A stretch of 40,582 bases of DNA from JANQUM01 sp047630355. GTDB taxonomy: Bacteria > Bacteroidota > Bacteroidia > Cytophagales > Spirosomataceae. Where the stretch lies: assembly GCA_047630355.1 (NCBI GenBank), contig JBLHXN010000019.1:1-40582 (forward strand), in the 5' to 3' direction. The position numbers and the translations under genes were made by a program. Below, in pieces: positions 18,101 through 25,822 of this stretch. Within the stretch, counting starts at the first letter, position 1. Every line of letters starts with the position of its first letter. The notes below the pieces were generated by a model, which had not been told where the DNA came from, searched no databases, and saw nothing but the letters and a program-made list of their open reading frames with translations.

Positions 18101-18488
18101 AAGCCGTATCGCTGTAAGCGTGGGTTTGATGCGTAAAAGTGAGCGAGTCCGTTACGGAGACCGTGTTCGGACCTTCGGCGTAAAAAAGTAAATAGTCATT
18201 GCCGGCAAACTGACCGTCCGCATCAGAAATCTCAGTGCTTACTTCTCTGAGCTCACCTTTCTCAGCGTTATTGGGTTGTGGGAGTTGCCGTTGCGTAAAA
18301 CCAAAGAGTCGGAAGTTCCTGCTGTTTTCGCCGTTAATATTTAGCCTCGCTATGTCTCCGCCGTTGATTCGGTGGACGCCTGTTTCGGTCACGGCGATTT
18401 TTAACCATTCTCCCGACACAAAAGGCGATTGGGCCACCGTGCGGAGTGGAAGTGTTAAAAATAATATGAACGATAGAAAAATCCTCAA
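15102..18488 (-). CDS. porU: Type IX secretion system sortase PorU (C25 family)
   Basis: PorU removes the C-terminal signal of T9SS cargo and attaches the protein to surface lipopolysaccharide. The 1128-aa protein has a signal peptide ending at TVAQ, a long beta-rich N-terminal region, and a gingipain-type C25 domain. His655 lies in NYNGHGSEDGW and the nucleophile Cys689 in TATCEFGRY; both catalytic residues are present. The last 90 residues form a type A T9SS sorting domain (LVNLFPNPTSGELTINVK, then GTYFLRVRL). P. gingivalis PorU also keeps such a domain uncleaved. It is the first gene of the porU-porV operon and shares a short intergenic region with a divergent small gene. Confidence 0.95.
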   Translation of the reverse strand: MRIFLSFILFLTLPLRTVAQSPFVSGEWLKIAVTETGVHRINGGDIARLNINGENSRNFRLFGFTQRQLPQPNNAEKGELREVSTEISDADGQFAGNDYLLFYAEGPNTVSVTDSLTFTHQTHAYSDTAFYFLSISGNIIGKRIQRVNPVSNGNAISVNSYDDAYVWENEAVNLENSGRQWFGQFFNTKIDFDLPIKGIIPNSKLRIESSLLGTLRTNEEVELSVGDNPFGTHKLQSTRYDARDPFFRYARRGIIDNQSFTTNYSGTGSKLTYQFKNSIASPSGGYVDYFLVHSKRALRFYEKQTTIRSFESVKNEVTRFSVQGYSTNERIWEITDLFEINAIEPAVVGTQATFNSTTRNQLRTFQLFTTENTLSPTNIQRLENQQLVSSEIPNLFIISPKAFLQEANRLADFRRINDKLSVEVISVEHIYNEYSGGMVDPTALRNFIRETWKQSPENFKYVLFFGDATFDYKNKLNLAENGGKNSIPTYESRESLEPVYSHSSDDYFGFLEENEGNWGEGIVRFGNLDDRTAEDHTLDIGVGRLPVRNATQAKQVVNKLIYYDTSPHRFGSWRTQLSFLADDEDAGFDYNIHLKDADRLSRIATNATSTFYVNKMYLGAFPQTSTPNGNRSPEARRALDEAVQKGSLIVNYNGHGSEDGWTDEKVLTIEQLLRWRNLNNLPLMLTATCEFGRYDSPGVVSGAELAVLNPRGGAIGLLTTTRPVYSTTNFLLNSAFFEALKSTKENPRLGDPRLDGPRLGDIFRLTKNASISGMANRNFVLLGDPSMRLALPQDKIKLLKINGSPPESQQIKALQRVTLTGEVEDDSFDGKVQVVVYDKASTLQTLKENSPRTATFESFQNIIYKGTARIEKGGFEVTFITPKDIDYREGKGQMYFYAVNADSTADIAGSFDAFTVGGSEADFIVDATPPEVILEVDDSNVLTALISDESGINLSRTGIGHEILLTLNDTLQIIANNYYISSQDFRNGQLIFPFGTLPKGAYTVRLKVWDTYNNATEISLDFVVKDNRLNLQLVNLFPNPTSGELTINVKHSANTDSDLDFSIQLFDNSGKLVYEKEESCYFCDSSLQLTADVREKALANGTYFLRVRLKNLSSNTQSSTSNKVIFWK

Positions 18489-18594
18489 AGGTTTTGTAAA
18501 TTCGTGAGTAATCTCAAAACTAACGAATTGTGGGGTGAGAATGGTTTACCGGACAGCTAAACTTTGTTGTGGAAAACGGATAAATAGCAAATCT

Positions 18595-18762
18595 ATGGAA
18601 AAAGAAGAGGAGTCATATTTAGGCAAAAAGGTCTCAGAACTGAACATCCACGAGCAGCGATTTCGTAAATTTATGCAACTAATGCGGGTGCACAAAACAC
18701 TTGAGAAAGCAGAAGTTATTCATAAAAAAATGCCGGGAAATTCAGGTTCTTTTAGTCGTTGA
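18595..18762 (+). CDS. Small charged hypothetical protein
   Basis: This 55-aa open frame starts at the second in-frame ATG (MEKEEESYLGKKVSELNIHE); an ATG at 18541 would add a poorly coding stretch. The product is rich in Glu, Lys and Arg and should be largely helical, with no signal peptide. It is divergent from porU and ends 15 bp before the convergent SprT-like gene. I do not recognise a family. Its composition and its fit between two firm genes favour a real small protein over a chance frame. Confidence 0.5.
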   Translation: MEKEEESYLGKKVSELNIHEQRFRKFMQLMRVHKTLEKAEVIHKKMPGNSGSFSR

Positions 18763-18777
18763 CCCTTTTCCCTTCAC

Positions 18778-19407
18778 CTAATTCACTCTTTCCACCGTCG
18801 CCACTTTAGGAATAGTAAACTTCCGACTTGACTTCTCTTCCAAACACAAAACACGGGTTCGGCGAGTTTCTAATTTAGTGAAAGTACGTTTTTTGAAAAC
18901 GAATTTTTCGCCTCGCTTTAAATCTTCTAAATGTAATTCATTTTCGTTCGTAATTGGTTTGTCGTCAAATAATTGAAGCGATTTTATCAAGGCAACATCC
19001 CGCACGGTGGAGGCAGGTGGATTAGCCATATGAAGTTTTAATAAGTGCAGAACCTTTGGTGGAAATATATCTTCGTTCAAAACAGGTTTCATTAATTCTG
19101 TAAACGAACTTTTCCATTCGTTGCCGTGTGGCAATATCTGGTGTGGATGCATACGTTTTCTCTTTCCCTGGATAAACTGGATAAATACGTGCTGATGAGC
19201 TACTTCGTGAACGTAAGTAATCAAAAACTGGTACGGATTTAAATCATGATTCACCGTAATTTTGTGCTTACCATTCTGGTAACTATAGTTTCCCAAACAG
19301 GTACTTCGGGTTCGGGTAATTTTGAAAGAAAATGGGTTGCTTTCCCATAAGTTATAGGCATATTCCACGGCTTTTTCGGGAAGTTTTTCGCTCAGTATTT
19401 CTCGCAT
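18778..19407 (-). CDS. SprT-like zinc metallopeptidase
   Basis: The 209-aa protein carries a zincin active site HEVAH (His67, Glu68, His71) followed by QHVFI, inside a SprT-like domain running from about residue 5 to 120. Family members such as SPRTN cleave DNA-crosslinked proteins; bacterial versions are little studied. A third zinc ligand is likely the His in ILPHGNEW. The C-terminal part (LKRGEKFVFKKRTFTKLETR) looks like a small beta-barrel RNA/DNA-binding tail. There is no signal peptide, so it is cytoplasmic. The gene lies 68 bp downstream of a GNAT-like gene on the same strand. Confidence 0.85.
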   Translation of the reverse strand: MREILSEKLPEKAVEYAYNLWESNPFSFKITRTRSTCLGNYSYQNGKHKITVNHDLNPYQFLITYVHEVAHQHVFIQFIQGKRKRMHPHQILPHGNEWKSSFTELMKPVLNEDIFPPKVLHLLKLHMANPPASTVRDVALIKSLQLFDDKPITNENELHLEDLKRGEKFVFKKRTFTKLETRRTRVLCLEEKSSRKFTIPKVATVERVN

Positions 19408-19475
19408 TATATATTGAAGGTTGGGGCGAAAAACCTTTCACCCTTAGGACTATTCAGGATTCGCCGTTACGTGAT

Positions 19476-20660
19476 TTATTTTTTCAACTCAAAACGTTCA
19501 AACGGGAGTCCTCGGTCGAAAAGATAACGGTACGTGATATAAGTTTTATACTTCTTGACGCCGAGTAAACGAATTACGCCGAGCATCTTTGGGTTAAAAT
19601 CGCCAATCCAGTTTAGTTCGATTTCCTGATATTGAAAATCGGGTTTCCAGGAAGCTCTTGTTAATGCCAAACCAATCGCTGATTCCACGCCTTTTCCTTG
19701 AAACTTAGGCACAACACCGAAAATTATTCCCGACGCTTTACGGTTGACTTTCATCAACTTATAATACAAGAACTTAAGTTTTCCGATAAAATCCAATTTG
19801 CCATTCACGTGCTTGAAAAGCTGATTTAATTCCGGTAAAGAGAAGAAAAAGGCGATTGGTTCGTCCTTGTAATATCCGAACCAAAGCAACTCCGGCACCA
19901 TAATGGGTTTCATGCGTTTCAGAATTTGAGCGGCACGCTCTCTCGTCATTTCGCCGGAAACGAGATTCTGCCCCCACGCCTTATTATAAATGGTTCTGAA
20001 GTCTTCAGAGAATTTAGCGAGATTGTTCTTATCTAAATGTTTGAACTCGTAACCTTTGGTAGCGTAAATTTTTTCGGCACGTCCGAAAATGCGGCGATTG
20101 ACGTTTTCTCTCAGGTATTTTTCGTCGAGTTGAGACCAATATGTGTACTGTTGAAAGTAATCTTGAAAACCGTAGTTTTCGAAGAGGTTTTGGTAATACG
20201 GCAAATTATAATTCATGCCGTAAGTGGGTTCTAAATCAAATGGGTTCACGAGTAAACCCCACCAGGAATCCCGCTCGCCAAAGTTAACGGGTCCATCCAT
20301 GGCGTTGCAGCCATTTTCTGAAAGCCACTGTTTTGCGTTGTCGAATAAAAAATCGGCAACCTCTTGACTGTCAATGCTCTCGAAGAAACCAACTCCGCCA
20401 ACTTGTGAGTCGCCTTCGTTTATTATACGTTGATTTACAAACGCTGCTATCCGTCCGACGGTTTGATTATTTTCGTCAATGACAAGCCACCGAATAGCTT
20501 TGCTTCCTTCTTCGAATAATTCGTTTTTAGATTCGTCGAATAACTTTTCTATATCGTCATCTAGCGGGCGAATCCAATACGAATTATTGGCGTAGAGTCG
20601 CACCGGGAATCGGTAGAACTCCCGGATGAGCTTTTTAGTGGTTACGGTATATATATTCAT
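19476..20660 (-). CDS. GNAT-fold N-acetyltransferase-like protein (YghO-like)
   Basis: The 394-aa protein resembles the large GNAT-like family often annotated as hypothetical or YghO. It has an N-terminal part with IRPLDDDIEKLFD, a GNAT-like strand-loop with QTVGRIAAFVNQR, GPVNFGERDSWWGLL, and a second half with PELLWFGYYKDEPIAFFFSL and GVVPKFQGKGVESAIGL. The last segment resembles the acetyl-CoA pyrophosphate loop (Q/RxxGxG/A), seen as QGKGVES. This suggests two GNAT folds in tandem. No substrate is known. It is followed by sprT-like on the same strand and preceded by yjdM; the three may form one operon. Confidence 0.8.
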   Translation of the reverse strand: MNIYTVTTKKLIREFYRFPVRLYANNSYWIRPLDDDIEKLFDESKNELFEEGSKAIRWLVIDENNQTVGRIAAFVNQRIINEGDSQVGGVGFFESIDSQEVADFLFDNAKQWLSENGCNAMDGPVNFGERDSWWGLLVNPFDLEPTYGMNYNLPYYQNLFENYGFQDYFQQYTYWSQLDEKYLRENVNRRIFGRAEKIYATKGYEFKHLDKNNLAKFSEDFRTIYNKAWGQNLVSGEMTRERAAQILKRMKPIMVPELLWFGYYKDEPIAFFFSLPELNQLFKHVNGKLDFIGKLKFLYYKLMKVNRKASGIIFGVVPKFQGKGVESAIGLALTRASWKPDFQYQEIELNWIGDFNPKMLGVIRLLGVKKYKTYITYRYLFDRGLPFERFELKK

Positions 20661-20716
20661 AACGTTGGGGCGGCAGGGGGGAGTATGGCCGTAAAATCTT
20701 TCACTCGTTCGGCTCC

Positions 20717-21064
20717 CTACGCTTTTTTTACAAATTCAGATTTTAGACCCATTGAGCCAAAACCATCAATCTTGCAGTCAATATTATGGTCGCCATCAGT
20801 TAAGCGAATATTCTTCACTTTTGTTCCGGCTTTTACGGGTTTTGGTGCACCTTTTACGGGTAAATCTTTAATAATTACTACGGAATCGCCGTCCTGAAGT
20901 TCGTTTCCGTTAGAATCTAAAACTTTGGTTTCTGTCTCTACAGCTCCTTCATTTTTAGCTTCATCGGGATTCCATTCGTGAAAACAGGTTGGGCAAACCA
21001 TCAGGCCATCCATCGGATAAGTAAATTCTGACTGACATTTTGGGCAGGACGGAAATTCGGGCAT
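20717..21064 (-). CDS. yjdM: Zinc ribbon protein YjdM (PhnA-like)
   Basis: This 115-aa protein has an N-terminal zinc ribbon with CPKC (residues 7-10) and CPTC (28-31). The SH3-like C-terminal domain includes VLDSNGNELQDGDSVVIIKD, then KVKNIRLTDGDHNIDCKIDG. It corresponds to YjdM, formerly called PhnA because of its position near phosphonate genes in E. coli, though it is not the phosphonoacetate hydrolase. No phosphonate gene is in the window. The function of the family remains uncertain; the structure suggests nucleic-acid or protein binding. Confidence 0.92.
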   Translation of the reverse strand: MPEFPSCPKCQSEFTYPMDGLMVCPTCFHEWNPDEAKNEGAVETETKVLDSNGNELQDGDSVVIIKDLPVKGAPKPVKAGTKVKNIRLTDGDHNIDCKIDGFGSMGLKSEFVKKA

Positions 21065-21237
21065 ATGAATGTTTGGTAAGAGGGAAAACGCCGCTTTAAG
21101 GCCGTGCGTAACGCCTCAAAAGTACGGAATAAAAAGGTGCTAAATGGGAAATCATAATCGGATGAGTGATAGTTATGGCGAGGTTGGTACTTGTTTTGCT
21201 GTAAATCCGTTAGATTTGTGATAGATTAATTTATAAA

Positions 21238-21544
21238 ATGAGGTATCAGGCAATCTTACAGTTCATATTATTTAGCGAAGCAAACGTATCAGCATCGTTT
21301 AGAGAAGGTTGTGCTTTTTGGTTCGTATGCTCGTGGTAATCAAACTGAAACATCGGATGTTGACTTTTTGGTGGTACTGAATGATGAAGAAGTGAAGTTT
21401 GCACGTGAATCAAGAACTTTTTCAAGCATCATTACAAAGGTTGCTATTGAAAATGACGTTTGGATATCTCCCAAACCTACGAGTTTAAATAAGTATTTGC
21501 ATTCTCTTTTTCCATTGTTCAAAATATCAAAGAGGAGAGAGTAA
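21238..21544 (+). pseudogene. MNT-type nucleotidyltransferase (antitoxin) with early frameshift
   Basis: The strong block is VVLFGSYARGNQTETSDVDF, the GSYARG...DxD signature of minimal nucleotidyltransferases that act as antitoxins to HEPN toxins by AMPylation. The likely start ATG at 21238 lies in another frame (MRYQAIL), and the upstream part of the match (YLAKQTYQHRLEK) is continuous with the GSY block but has no start. The total span of 307 bp is one base off a multiple of three, which fits a single indel near 21255-21270. An internal start at 21311 would begin inside the core fold and is unlikely to be functional. A HEPN remnant follows 7 bp downstream. Confidence 0.75.
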
Positions 21545-21550
21545 TACTGT

Positions 21551-21928
21551 ATGGATAACTTGTTAAATATCGCAGTTGAGGAAGCCGAAGAGTTTCTTAC
21601 CGAAGCAGAATGGCTTTTCAAAGGCGGATTTTATTGAGGTTTTATCAACAGGTGTTATTATTCTTACTATTGGTTGGTCAAAGGATTATTATCTACCGTG
21701 AATGTTGAAACAAAATCTTATAAAGGCATTCAGATGATATTTGCTCAACACTTTATTAAAATCAATGTTATTCCAGCAAAATTTAATAATTACTTATCTC
21801 AATTGCCCGAAGAACGAGGAGCAGCAGACTATGACCTTGATGATGAATTTTCTGAGGAAGATGCAATAGAAGCATTAGAAATAGTCAAAGATTTTTTGAA
21901 TTATATTAAGAAAGAATTCAGCAGTTAA
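21551..21928 (+). pseudogene. HEPN-domain protein (toxin) with in-frame stop
   Basis: One frame from ATG 21551 to 21928 reads as a HEPN protein of about 125 codons, interrupted only by TGA at 21635-21637 after GGFY. The first part (VEEAEEFLTEAEWLFKGG) and the part after the stop (NRCYYSYYWLVKGLLSTV) fit the helical HEPN pattern. The HEPN RNase motif has Arg followed seven residues later by His. Here the second position is Trp, so either the catalytic site is lost or this is a divergent subtype. Together with the MNT remnant it is a decayed MNT/HEPN module. cysS begins 18 bp later. Confidence 0.72.
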
Positions 21929-21946
21929 TCGCTATAAAAACACCCC

Positions 21947-23440
21947 ATGCAAACATCCATAAAAATTTACAATACCCTCACCCGAAAAAAAGAAGTTTTC
22001 AAACCATTAAGTGAAGGCTATGTCGGAATTTATGTTTGTGGACCAACGGTTTACAGCAATGCTCACCTCGGAAATGTACGGACTTTTTTGGCGTTTGATG
22101 TGTTGTTTCGCTACTTTAAGCACTTGGGCTATAAAGTGCGTTACGTACGGAATATCACGGACGTAGGGCATTTAGTGGGTGATGGTGACGAGGGCGAAGA
22201 CAAAATTGGTCGAATGGCGAAATTAGAGCAAATCGAGCCGATGGAAGTGGTGCAACGCTACACTAATGATTTTCACTGGGTTTTAGATCAGTTTAACTTC
22301 CTGCCACCATCTATTGAACCAACCGCAACGGGCCATCTCATCGAGCAAATTGAAGCAGTTAAAACGCTGATTGAAAAAGGCTTAGCTTATGAGTCGAACG
22401 GTTCGGTGTATTTTGATATTGAAAGGTATAACGCTGACGGCGGAAATTACGGGAAACTCTCGGGGCGGATTTTGGAGGACTTGCTGAACGAAACCCGTAT
22501 CCTCGACGGGCAATCCGAAAAGCGGAACCCGTTAGATTTTGCGATTTGGAAAAATGCTTCGCCCGAACATATAATGCGGTGGCCGAGTCCGTGGGGAGAT
22601 GGTTTCCCCGGTTGGCATTTGGAATGCTCGTGCATGAGTACGAAATATCTCGGCAATAAATTTGATATTCACGGCGGCGGTATGGATTTACAATTCCCGC
22701 ACCACGAATGCGAAATTGCTCAATCAACCGGACTTTCCGGCGAAGCTCCCGTACAATACTGGATGCACACTAATATGTTGACTGTAAACGGGCAAAAGAT
22801 GTCTAAATCTTTGGGTAACAGTTTTTTGCCTGCCGAAATGTTTGCGGGAAGTCACGAAGTTTTAGACCAACCGTACAGCCCTATGACGGTGCGTTTTTTC
22901 ATGCTGCAATCGCAATATCGTAGCACGCTTGATTTCTCAAACGACGCACTTAAAGGCTCGCAGAAGGCGTTTCGTCGTTTGGTAAACGGCTTGCGAATGA
23001 TAAAGGAAATGGAGTACGAAGCTACCGATTTGCCAATCAACGGAAAGGCAAAAGGTTTTGTGGACAAAGCGATGGAAACGTTTTATATCGCGATGAACGA
23101 CGACCTGAACACCGCCGTGGCAATTGCTCAATTATTCACACTATTGAAATATGTGAATATGATGTTTATGGAGCAGCTTCAATCTGCTGAATTAGGTGAG
23201 GAAACATTCACGAAACTGAAAGAAAATTACGTTGTTTTCTTCGAGGATATTTTAGGCTTAAAAGCCGAACAACTCGGCGACGGCGAAACCGTAGTAAATG
23301 GTATGCTGAACCTCTACAAAGAATACAAAGAAGCCAAAAACTACGATAAAGTAGATGAAATTCGGGCGTATTTTAAAGATAATAATATGGTTATCAAAGA
23401 TATGAAGCACAAGATTGACTGGGCCTGGGATGAGAATTGA
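21947..23440 (+). CDS. cysS: Cysteinyl-tRNA synthetase
   Basis: This 497-aa class I aminoacyl-tRNA synthetase charges tRNA-Cys. The catalytic motifs are HLGN at residues 40-43 (the HIGH motif) and KMSKS starting at Lys284. Zinc ligands that select cysteine are Cys31 in VCGPTVY and the CSC and HHECE residues further on. The anticodon-binding helical domain fills the C-terminal third. The length is normal. The start ATG gives MQTSIKIYNTLTRKKE, typical of Bacteroidota CysS. It stands downstream of the MNT/HEPN remnant, with no related genes next to it. Confidence 0.98.
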   Translation: MQTSIKIYNTLTRKKEVFKPLSEGYVGIYVCGPTVYSNAHLGNVRTFLAFDVLFRYFKHLGYKVRYVRNITDVGHLVGDGDEGEDKIGRMAKLEQIEPMEVVQRYTNDFHWVLDQFNFLPPSIEPTATGHLIEQIEAVKTLIEKGLAYESNGSVYFDIERYNADGGNYGKLSGRILEDLLNETRILDGQSEKRNPLDFAIWKNASPEHIMRWPSPWGDGFPGWHLECSCMSTKYLGNKFDIHGGGMDLQFPHHECEIAQSTGLSGEAPVQYWMHTNMLTVNGQKMSKSLGNSFLPAEMFAGSHEVLDQPYSPMTVRFFMLQSQYRSTLDFSNDALKGSQKAFRRLVNGLRMIKEMEYEATDLPINGKAKGFVDKAMETFYIAMNDDLNTAVAIAQLFTLLKYVNMMFMEQLQSAELGEETFTKLKENYVVFFEDILGLKAEQLGDGETVVNGMLNLYKEYKEAKNYDKVDEIRAYFKDNNMVIKDMKHKIDWAWDEN

Positions 23441-23446
23441 ATAATT

Positions 23447-23512
23447 TCCCTCCTCGGAGGGGTGGCTGCCTGACGCAGTCGGCAGACGGGGCGACCGACG
23501 CTCGGTGGGTCT
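23447..23512. repeat. Multi-hairpin intergenic repeat, long copy
   Basis: Just after cysS lie three consecutive short hairpins. The first is CCCTCC/GGAGGG, the second CTGCC/GGCAG and the third ACCGA/TCGGT. A shorter copy of the same element is found at 40004-40036 and lacks the middle hairpin. The GC-rich composition differs from the surroundings. It may act as the cysS terminator and looks like a dispersed Bacteroidota intergenic repeat. Confidence 0.6.
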
Positions 23513-23569
23513 TACTGCGGAACAAGCTGTAAATCAGTTTCTTAAGAGTTATTAACTTAGCATTATCAA

Positions 23570-24060
23570 ATGGATCATTTTGTTGAAAAGCTGGAAATAA
23601 AGAATTTCAAATCAATCCGTGATTTGACGCTGACTGATTTTCGCCGAATTAATCTGTTCATTGGACGTCCGAACGTAGGGAAGTCTAATTTGCTGGAGGC
23701 ATTAGGGATGTTTTCGCTGTGGAATATAGATTATGTCAAATCAAATACTTACAGTAGAATTCTTCGAGCCGAAACACCGTCACTACTTTTTTTTGACGGG
23801 AATTATAAATCGGCTAACAGTGATAAAATAAATATTACTGCAACCACTGGAGCGGACAAACAGTGGGTTTGTTCTTTTTCAGTTAAAAATACTTTGAGGA
23901 TAGAACTTAAATATATATCAAATCTATCGCTTCCTAACTTAGAAACTTTCTCGTCAGACTCTCGTATTTATGAGTTCAATAACCTTCTTGAACTCATACC
24001 GAGGGCGACAATAGTTAATGAGACTATAAACAATTTCAAAAAATACGTTTTTGATTCAAG
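23570..24060 (+). pseudogene. AAA/RecF-like ATPase, 5' fragment cut by IS66
   Basis: The fragment starts VEKLEIKNFKSIRDLTL, the usual opening of RecF/SMC/OLD-type ATPases, followed by the Walker A motif GRPNVGKSN. It codes for about 164 residues, while such ATPases are usually 350-450 aa, and the signature and Walker B motifs are missing. The frame ends exactly where an IS66-type end begins; the last codon and stop are contributed by the IS. A probable operon partner survives as a 3' fragment at 28476-28940. ATPases of this type often serve in defence systems, which is only an inference here. The gene is not functional as it stands. Confidence 0.85.
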
Positions 24061-25677
24061 GTAACTACTCAGGTTCTTTTGCCGAAATAGTTTATTTGGT
24101 TAAAATTTGCGTAACTATTCAGGTACACTAAGTTGAGCAATATTCCTGGCGATTTGAAAGATATTACCTCCGTTTTTTATTATTGTGTCGAATACTGATC
24201 TCACGACTGCGAAGTCTATTGCTTTTTGGATAGAGACGAATTGCCCCGATACTTTTTGTTTGACTTTTATATTTCTTATCCCTCTCTCTGAGCCATTATT
24301 GTCTGGTGGTACATCTTTGGAGTATAAAAATGTGAGTATTTTATCTTCGTGCTTTATGAGTCTTTTTTGAAAGGCTTTAAGTTTTTTATTTCGACTGAAT
24401 TCTACCTCTTTCAATAACCGATTTAACTCTTCGGATAACTTTTTCCTAGTTTGATTTAAGGCATTGTAATCAATGATTTCTTTTTTGTAATCAATTGCAT
24501 TTAGTAGAAGGTGCTTTACATTTTTTGCCCATGGTTCATTGAGTGTATCTATAAAAAAGTTTAGCTCTCTTGTTAAGTGGGCGATGCATAGCTGCTTTGC
24601 TTTAGAAGCTACTTTTAATTGAGCTGCCCAGCAATCAGAGACAATTATACTTGACTGAAAGCCGTTTGGGAATAAATTTGCGATGGTATCAAAACCTCTA
24701 GATTTGCTGAAGCTAATGAAGGTATTCAACGGGTTTTGCCATATCCAATACCATCCCTTTTCTCCATTTACTACCGCACTAGTTTCATCTACTCCGATAA
24801 CATCTGAGATTGAAACATTTGCCTTTATTCTTTGATAAATTGGATGAGCTTTTTTAGCGAATTTACTTAGCATATTGGCAATGCTTCCTTGGCTAAGGTT
24901 TAGTCCAAAAACATCGGAAAAGCATTCCTTCATTCGCTTAAAAGGCAAGTACTGTCTTACTGAAAAATAAGATACTAAGCTTTCCACATTAGAACCATAC
25001 TGCATTGGTGCATTGACATTTTCGGAAAACTGACCTCTACAAACTTTACCACAAGAGCAATTTTTAGCAAATACTTGATGCTCAGTACAAATTAGTTTTA
25101 TAGGAGGAATATCTATTACTTGCCTTCTTTCAACAATAAACTCTACTGTACTTTCAAGGCTTAAACCACACGAGTTACAATAATCAACGCTGTGTTTTTC
25201 AATAAAATCAGGATTAGCTACCATTTCAAGCGTATGACCTTTATGACCAGGCTGTCCACCTTTCTTTCGTCCGCTTTTTTCTCTTAAACTTTGATTAGGT
25301 TTTACTTTGCTTAGGTCAACAGATGGAGGAATGGAGCTAGTTTTCTTTATCTTTAAAATTCGATTTTCTTCTTCTAAGCCCGCAACTTTAATCTCTAAGG
25401 AATCTACTTTTTGTTGCAAAGCATCTACCTTAATGATTAGCGACTCGACTAATAAAATAAGCTCTTTTTTTGTGAACTTCTCGAAATCCATTCTTAGTAA
25501 TTATGATGTATCAAAGCTCTCAAAATTAGATAGTTAAAACAAATAACCTTACTAACATCAAAGGCTTACTTATCATCATTTGTGGATAAACTGCATGATT
25601 TCAGCCCAACTAAAAAAAGGCAATTCAAAATGTGAATAAAGAGACTACAAAATTGAATTATTGACCTGAACAGTCAC
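24061..25677. mobile_element. IS66-family insertion sequence (ISBst12-like, single ORF)
   Basis: The element carries one transposase gene on the minus strand. The left end GTAACTACTCAGGT at 24061 pairs with the reverse complement of the right end (25664-25677; GTGACTGTTCAGGT), 11 of 14 bases. A second copy of the left-end motif, GTAACTATTCAGGT, lies at 24111 and overlaps the transposase stop. Without tnpA and tnpB it fits the ISBst12 subgroup. I found no matching 8-bp target duplication, so one flank has been rearranged. The 170 bp right of the transposase (25500-25663) hold no gene. Confidence 0.8.
24115..25491 (-). CDS. IS66 family transposase
   Basis: The 458-aa protein has an N-terminal leucine-rich coiled coil (residues about 10-48) and a helical DNA-binding part with GRKKGGQPGHKGH. 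A zinc finger follows (YCNSCGLSLE and later NCSCGKVC), then the DDE catalytic domain. The triad is visible as the Asp in GVDETSAVV, the Asp in IVSDCWAAQ and the Glu in NNGSERGIRN. No stop or frameshift is seen, so the enzyme may be active. It occupies almost the whole element. Confidence 0.95.
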   Translation of the reverse strand: MDFEKFTKKELILLVESLIIKVDALQQKVDSLEIKVAGLEEENRILKIKKTSSIPPSVDLSKVKPNQSLREKSGRKKGGQPGHKGHTLEMVANPDFIEKHSVDYCNSCGLSLESTVEFIVERRQVIDIPPIKLICTEHQVFAKNCSCGKVCRGQFSENVNAPMQYGSNVESLVSYFSVRQYLPFKRMKECFSDVFGLNLSQGSIANMLSKFAKKAHPIYQRIKANVSISDVIGVDETSAVVNGEKGWYWIWQNPLNTFISFSKSRGFDTIANLFPNGFQSSIIVSDCWAAQLKVASKAKQLCIAHLTRELNFFIDTLNEPWAKNVKHLLLNAIDYKKEIIDYNALNQTRKKLSEELNRLLKEVEFSRNKKLKAFQKRLIKHEDKILTFLYSKDVPPDNNGSERGIRNIKVKQKVSGQFVSIQKAIDFAVVRSVFDTIIKNGGNIFQIARNIAQLSVPE

Positions 25678-25822
25678 CATTTTATCAAGTAAAAACAAAG
25701 GCTCATATATAATTTTCAGAAAAGTATGCTTTTTAGGAAGCTTAGTATCAATTTTACGTCCAAAATTTAATCAAATTTGAATTCCCTTGAGCAGAAATTT
25801 TAGAATTGAATAATCTAAAAAT

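Noticed and set aside
19413..19440. AAGGTT/AACCTT hairpin between the SprT-like and GNAT-like genes
   Set aside because: The stem is short and no T-tract follows; it is not convincing as a terminator and would separate genes likely to be co-transcribed.
25581..25589. TGTGGATAA, a perfect reverse DnaA box inside the IS66 element
   Set aside because: It is single, in mobile DNA and without neighbouring boxes; one such match in this length is expected by chance at moderate frequency.
24061..25677. An 8-bp target duplication around the IS66 element
   Set aside because: The flanking octamers do not match; the right flank is apparently not the original target.
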